Below, one piece after another: positions 59,719 through 64,000 of a stretch of DNA of 64,000 nucleotides. The notes beneath the pieces are model-generated. The model had not been told where the DNA came from, did not search any database, and saw only the letters and a list, made by a program, of their open reading frames with translations. A program made the translations under genes and the position numbers. The DNA is from Perognathus longimembris pacificus (taxonomy: Eukaryota > Chordata > Mammalia > Rodentia > Heteromyidae): NCBI RefSeq assembly GCF_023159225.1, contig NC_063172.1, positions 59,020,828 to 59,084,827 on the forward strand. The letters run 5' to 3'. The number at the start of each line of letters is the position of its first letter. Position 1 is the first letter of the stretch.

Positions 59719-61978
59719 TTATTCTTAGCCTTGGTATGTTTTATTCATTCACCCAAATTGTTCAGTCAAACATCCCTAGATTAGCAGCAGCCAGATGAAA
59801 ACTGGAGTCCAGTATATAGTATATCTTTCATTTAACATAAAATCTACACTGGCCCAGATCAAGGGCTTAACCTAGGTTAAGAACTTGACAAGCACAGTCA
59901 CAGAAAGAGCAATGAATGTGACAGTTGGACCATTGGGAGCCACCCTGAGTTGGTGATCAAAGGAGAGTGACTTGCCAAAATCATTGTTTTTGGCATAGTA
60001 ACTTGGAAGCTATTTGGATGATAAGTGAAAAGAGGCCAGAAACAGAAGCCAGCCAGGAATTCAGAAGTGAATCTTCATTTATCAATAGCAATAGAGGTTT
60101 GGAACTATATTGTGTTCTTGAATAACATTCACAGTAACCATGCTAGCAAAATTCAAAAATGAGAAAGTGTGGAAAAGTAAAAGCAAACCCAGATGTTTTT
60201 GAGGACCTGTGATTACCTGGGTGGTAGGGGAAAACTGGCCAGAATTTTCAGGGTACATTGTCAGGTAATCTGTCAATTTGTTATGAAACTCCCAACTGCA
60301 GATGGGTTTGAAGATGATTGCTTTAAGTGCATGAACATTTGAAATTTGTTAAATTCACCTCAGAAAAGTTAATCAGAGACACATGGGTTTAAGTGGACGC
60401 CAAATGTGTATTTTACAAGGAGTTGTATTTCATGTTTACTATGTTTGGCCTGGCATTCTCTCCAATCTCTTGCAAAAATTGACTTGCTTTAAATGAGATG
60501 GATAATGGCTCTATAGCATTTATTGCTCTAGTGTAGGACATGCATGGCTTTGAAACCCTGCTGCCCCTTTTGTTTGAATTACAGACCTGATCACATACCT
60601 GTGGTTTTCTTGGAGTCAATATTCAAACGTTTTGCTTTTACTTCTTATTCTTTCTACTGTTTGAAGAACTTTTGTAAAAAAAAAAAATACAAGAAAAATG
60701 CAACAAAAATTATCTGTCAGCCTGGGAACTGGAGAGTGAACACATCTGTTTTCACATAAGTATGAAATGCTGGTTTTAGAAATGTTCCGTGTGGAGTTCT
60801 TAACCACAGAATTGGCTAAAAATTTCCATGTTTGCAATGGAACTTGATGTGGAAATAAAACTATATTTTCTTGTTACCATGGGAAGGATAACATTTAATT
60901 TCATCTTTTGTGACTCAGTGAAGTTCTGTTGTATTGCAGTGACAGGAAGAAGAAGCCATAGAAATCTGTGGTAGAGTTAAAGATATTTAGGCTCCTGGCA
61001 TTTACACATATAGTAAATAATATCGTAATTCTGTGGATTTATAGGTATTCTGAGCGAAGCATGGCTCTAAAGCCTGGAAACACAAAGTTCTCTCCTCATG
61101 AGGCTCTTATAGTCAGTACAATAAGGCTGAGAATACAGAAGAAAATTAAAAGATTTGGTATTTCAGATGATAGTAAATAAGACACAGACAAATCAGAGAT
61201 GAGGATAGATGTTGTATTGCAGAGTGGGGAGTGGTGGTTTGAGAGAGAGAGGTCAAGAACAGAGATCTAGTTGGCTTTGGATTGGGGTGAGTAGACTGTT
61301 CTATGTAATAAAGGTGTTCGCTACCCCTGCTGTGACTGTAGGACCCCTGGGTGCAGAGTAGAAGTTCTCCTGTTGGCCTTCAAGGCATGAGCTGCCATAT
61401 TTGTGTGAGAGGGCCATGCAATCTGTGAGTAGCCCCTGGAACCAGAGAGCGGCTCCAACAGAGCTAGCTAGAAATTCCATCATCTTTCTCCCAAGCTTCA
61501 AGAGAATGAACTCTGTCAAGCACAGGCTACCCCTTTTCCTTCTCCCTGTGCCTTCTGAAAAGAACGTGGCCCAAATAGTACCCTGAGCAGAGGATGCACC
61601 TGTACGCTGGCATACAGAAACTGAGATAATAAATGGATGTTGCTTTAGGCTGCAGAGTTTGTCAGGGCCAGAGTGAGACCTGTAGATTTCTGTGAGAAGG
61701 CATCCCAAGGAGAGGGAGAAGCCTCCGAGACAGAGGTGCCTGGCAGCTGGAGCTGACAGGGAACAGCTAGTACTTTTGGTCTGAGGAGTGGAGGAACATT
61801 TTTGCACCAGTAGAAATGAGTTCAGGGAGCTCATTTGGAACCAGAATGGAAAGGACTATTGGACTTTTATAAGTTTGGGCTTTTGCTTGAAGATAATGGA
61901 AATTCATTTGAGAGTGACATGGTCTGACTGTGTTTGTAAAAGAACCCTGGACTCTAGCATGCTGAGAAAGCTCTGTAG
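59719..61978. other. Gene-free stretch, unique sequence
   Basis: No recognised repeat. An A-run at 60676-60687. A 177-codon minus-strand frame (61301-61834) has no known motif, no good start context and overlaps + strand frames. Confidence 0.45.

Positions 61979-62043
<65 letters not shown>
61979..62043 (+). repeat. (GA)n microsatellite
   Basis: About 32 uninterrupted GA units; polypurine mirror tract. Confidence 0.97.
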
Positions 62044-62046
<3 letters not shown>

Positions 62047-62162
62047 GTTCAGGAACAAGAAGGTACAGTCATGGAGACACTTGATTGTCCCAAGCCAGAA
62101 TCTAGCTGTAAAACTGATAGGTAGGGTAGGATAAGCAGGATCCAGAAATAATTTAAATATTA

Positions 62163-62200
62163 TACGTGCGCGCACGAGCATGTGTGTGTGTGTGTGTGTA
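62163..62200 (+). repeat. Alternating CG/TG tract with palindrome
   Basis: CGTGCGCGCACG (62165-62176, perfect palindrome) is followed within 6 bases by (TG)n. Alternating purine-pyrimidine sequence of this kind is prone to Z-DNA. Confidence 0.85.
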
Positions 62201-62875
62201 ATTTAATAAGTACTTGGATGTATGCTAAAGTAGAAAGAGGAAGGTCAAGGACCAGGGCTATTCCAAGTTTCTAGCCAAAACAACTCAGGGGGAATGTGCT
62301 ACTGTTACCTGCAGCGGTGGAGGTGATCAGAAGCTCAGTTTGAGATGATGATGTGAACATGGTGATGACGACAGCTGAGTTGATCATGAGATGTACCCAT
62401 CTGGAGTTCAAGAGAGAAGATGAGCTGGGGAAGAAAGGGACAGAGTCATTGCTACATTTATGGTGTCCAAAGCTCCCAAGTCCTTAGGACCGTCAGTATA
62501 GAAAGGCAAGAATAAGGTTCACGATCAGAGCCTTCATGCTCCGGAAAAATAGTTTCAATTATTTTATCAGTGATTTTTATCTTATTATAAGCTTTTGCTC
62601 AATATCTGTCTTGACTTAAATATTTTCCTGTTATTCTTTGGAACTTGAGTTCACTTACAATTTTTCCCATTTGTGTTTAGCATACAGTTGCATGTTGGGT
62701 CCAGAGATTTGAAGCTGGATACAAGATCCTGCATATAAAATCTAATGGAAGCTTCACATACCAACTAGGGGCAGAGAACATCTACAGGACCAGATCCCTT
62801 TTCCTGAAAGCACATATAGGCATAAAGCTAAAGTGTTTTACAAGTAGAGCTGAACAAAAGCCAGCAGATTTATAT
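62201..62875. other. Gene-free stretch, unique sequence
   Basis: Nothing recognised beyond short ATG/GAT-rich wording at 62340-62390. Confidence 0.4.
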
Positions 62876-63110
62876 ACAGTGACCCTCAGAATCCAGTGAT
62901 AATTGGTTGCAGAACTCAGAGATACCAATAATCCATGAATGTTCAAATCCTTTATATAAAGTGACATGACATTTCATGTAACCTGTATACATATATTCTC
63001 CTATGTTTTTTCTAAATAGAGTACCTACTACTATGTAAATGCTCTATAAGTAGTGAGGATAGTGTTCAGGAAATGATAACAAGGCAAAAAAAATATACAT
63101 GTTCAATATA
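62876..63110 (+). mobile_element. MER2/Tigger-type DNA transposon fossil
   Basis: 'cagtgaccctcagaatccag', 'tccatgaatgttcaaatcc', 'tttatataaagtgacatgac', 'ctactatgtaaatgctctat'. Parallels the copy at 38.35 kb in landmark order. Confidence 0.72.
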
Positions 63111-63111
63111 G

Positions 63112-63240
63112 TTCAATTTATTTATTTTATTAACTTTAGTAAAGACTTTCAATCCAACATGTCAGTTTATGAGTACAATACATCTTGATCAGTGTCACTC
63201 TTCCATACTTTCACCCATCCAAACCATACTTATTTCCTCA
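63112..63240 (-). mobile_element. L1 3' end (older 'catcttga' type), antisense
   Basis: 'ttaactttagtaaagacttt', 'gagtacaatacatcttgatc', 'agtgtcactcttccatac'. Confidence 0.6.
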
Positions 63241-64000
63241 TTACTTTATCCCATTTTCACATATACACATTGAGCATCATTTTTTTTATGTTTTTTTCTG
63301 AGTTTGGTAAAATCTGGCTACAACAATACATGCATATGGAGTGGTATCTCATTTACCCTAGTTTTCAACTTCATTACCAAAAACAAATCAACAAGGAATA
63401 TGAATAAATATGGCTTTTAAACAGGATATTTATAGAGGTCCAGTTGCTAGCTACATATAGTTTCCTATGTTTTTTATTTGCATACTAGTAAACAAGTAAA
63501 TATACAAGAATGGGAGCGGAGACAGTGGATGTAGCAGGGAGAAGACTGAGCCTCCAGAGAAAGAATCAGATGGGAGATGCTGAAGAGCTTTTGGTCTCCT
63601 TGCCTTCAACTTGAGATTTAATAGTAGAATCACTCTGCCCTTCAAAAGGAACACACTTGCCTTGTGGACATTCATTTCTATAATTAATTCAGTTCATCGA
63701 ATCTGAAAAAATTATTTCATGGCATTATTTCCTCCCCCCCCCCTTATTTCTCCATTTCTCCTCTCAGTATTATCTAATGGGCAACTTAGTCTAATATTGT
63801 ATTGCTACAGATGATAGATAAGTCCCTTGATGGTATTATTTTTTCTTTTTAAGGCAAAACGTACCACACCAAAGATGATGGGAAGTCTTGGAGAACTAAG
63901 ATAGTTATTCATATCCTCTGTTCCACAAAGGGATCAAGGCAGTGACCTTTAGGGGTTGGGGTTTCCAGAATTAAGCATCCTATAATGAAGTCACCCAGGA
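63241..64000. other. Gene-free end of the window
   Basis: Possibly more decayed L1 up to about 63420. A C-run lies at 63733-63743. No gene or exon seen. Confidence 0.4.

Noticed and set aside
61301..61834. 177-codon minus-strand open frame
   Set aside because: No known motif, overlapping frames on the other strand, no promoter or splice support. Consistent with chance.

Overview
The window looks like nuclear DNA of a rodent. It is mostly AT-rich, non-coding and packed with retroposons. There is one classical CpG island, and no open reading frame reads like a protein-coding gene. The most telling marker is an abundant tRNA-derived dimeric SINE: an ID-type left monomer, a second tRNA-like right monomer and an A-tail. 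Composite B1-ID SINEs are also abundant. Together with a lineage-specific L1 3' end, this pattern fits the Geomyoidea (kangaroo rats, pocket mice, pocket gophers) best. That placement comes from remembered family features, not from a search.

Layout: 1-1325 is single-copy-like sequence ending in a polyadenylation signal and could be the 3' end of an upstream + strand gene. 1.87-3.55 kb is a SINE and microsatellite cluster. 7.43-8.83 kb is a strong CpG island with GC boxes, G-quadruplex-prone runs and a good + strand splice donor at 7931/7932. The GC-rich stretch before that donor has no ATG, so a non-coding first exon is the simplest reading. Downstream, 8.8-64 kb has no coding exon I can recognise and is best read as a long first intron or as intergenic DNA. 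The gene could not be named.

The downstream part holds a nested minus-strand L1 graveyard (26.6-30.6 kb), an older broken minus-strand L1 (36.5-38.2 kb), many short L1 3' ends, and eight copies or fragments of the dimeric SINE, several with clear target-site duplications. Older fossils are MIRs, an MLT1-like LTR (17.2-17.6 kb) and five Tigger/MER2-type DNA transposon remnants (38.4, 43.5, 45.2, 48.0, 62.9 kb). Microsatellites are frequent and often abut SINE ends.

Points most worth a second look: a probable L1 3' transduction at 40394-40828 later split by a dimeric SINE; a 181-bp retroposed 3' end with a perfect 17-bp target-site duplication at 3931-4145; an approximately duplicated L1-microsatellite-SINE block (35.35 and 36.58 kb); a CpG-clustered possible exon at 49.0 kb; an 18-bp perfect palindrome at 31842; and the ATG-free first-exon candidate. 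No convincing new biological system was found.
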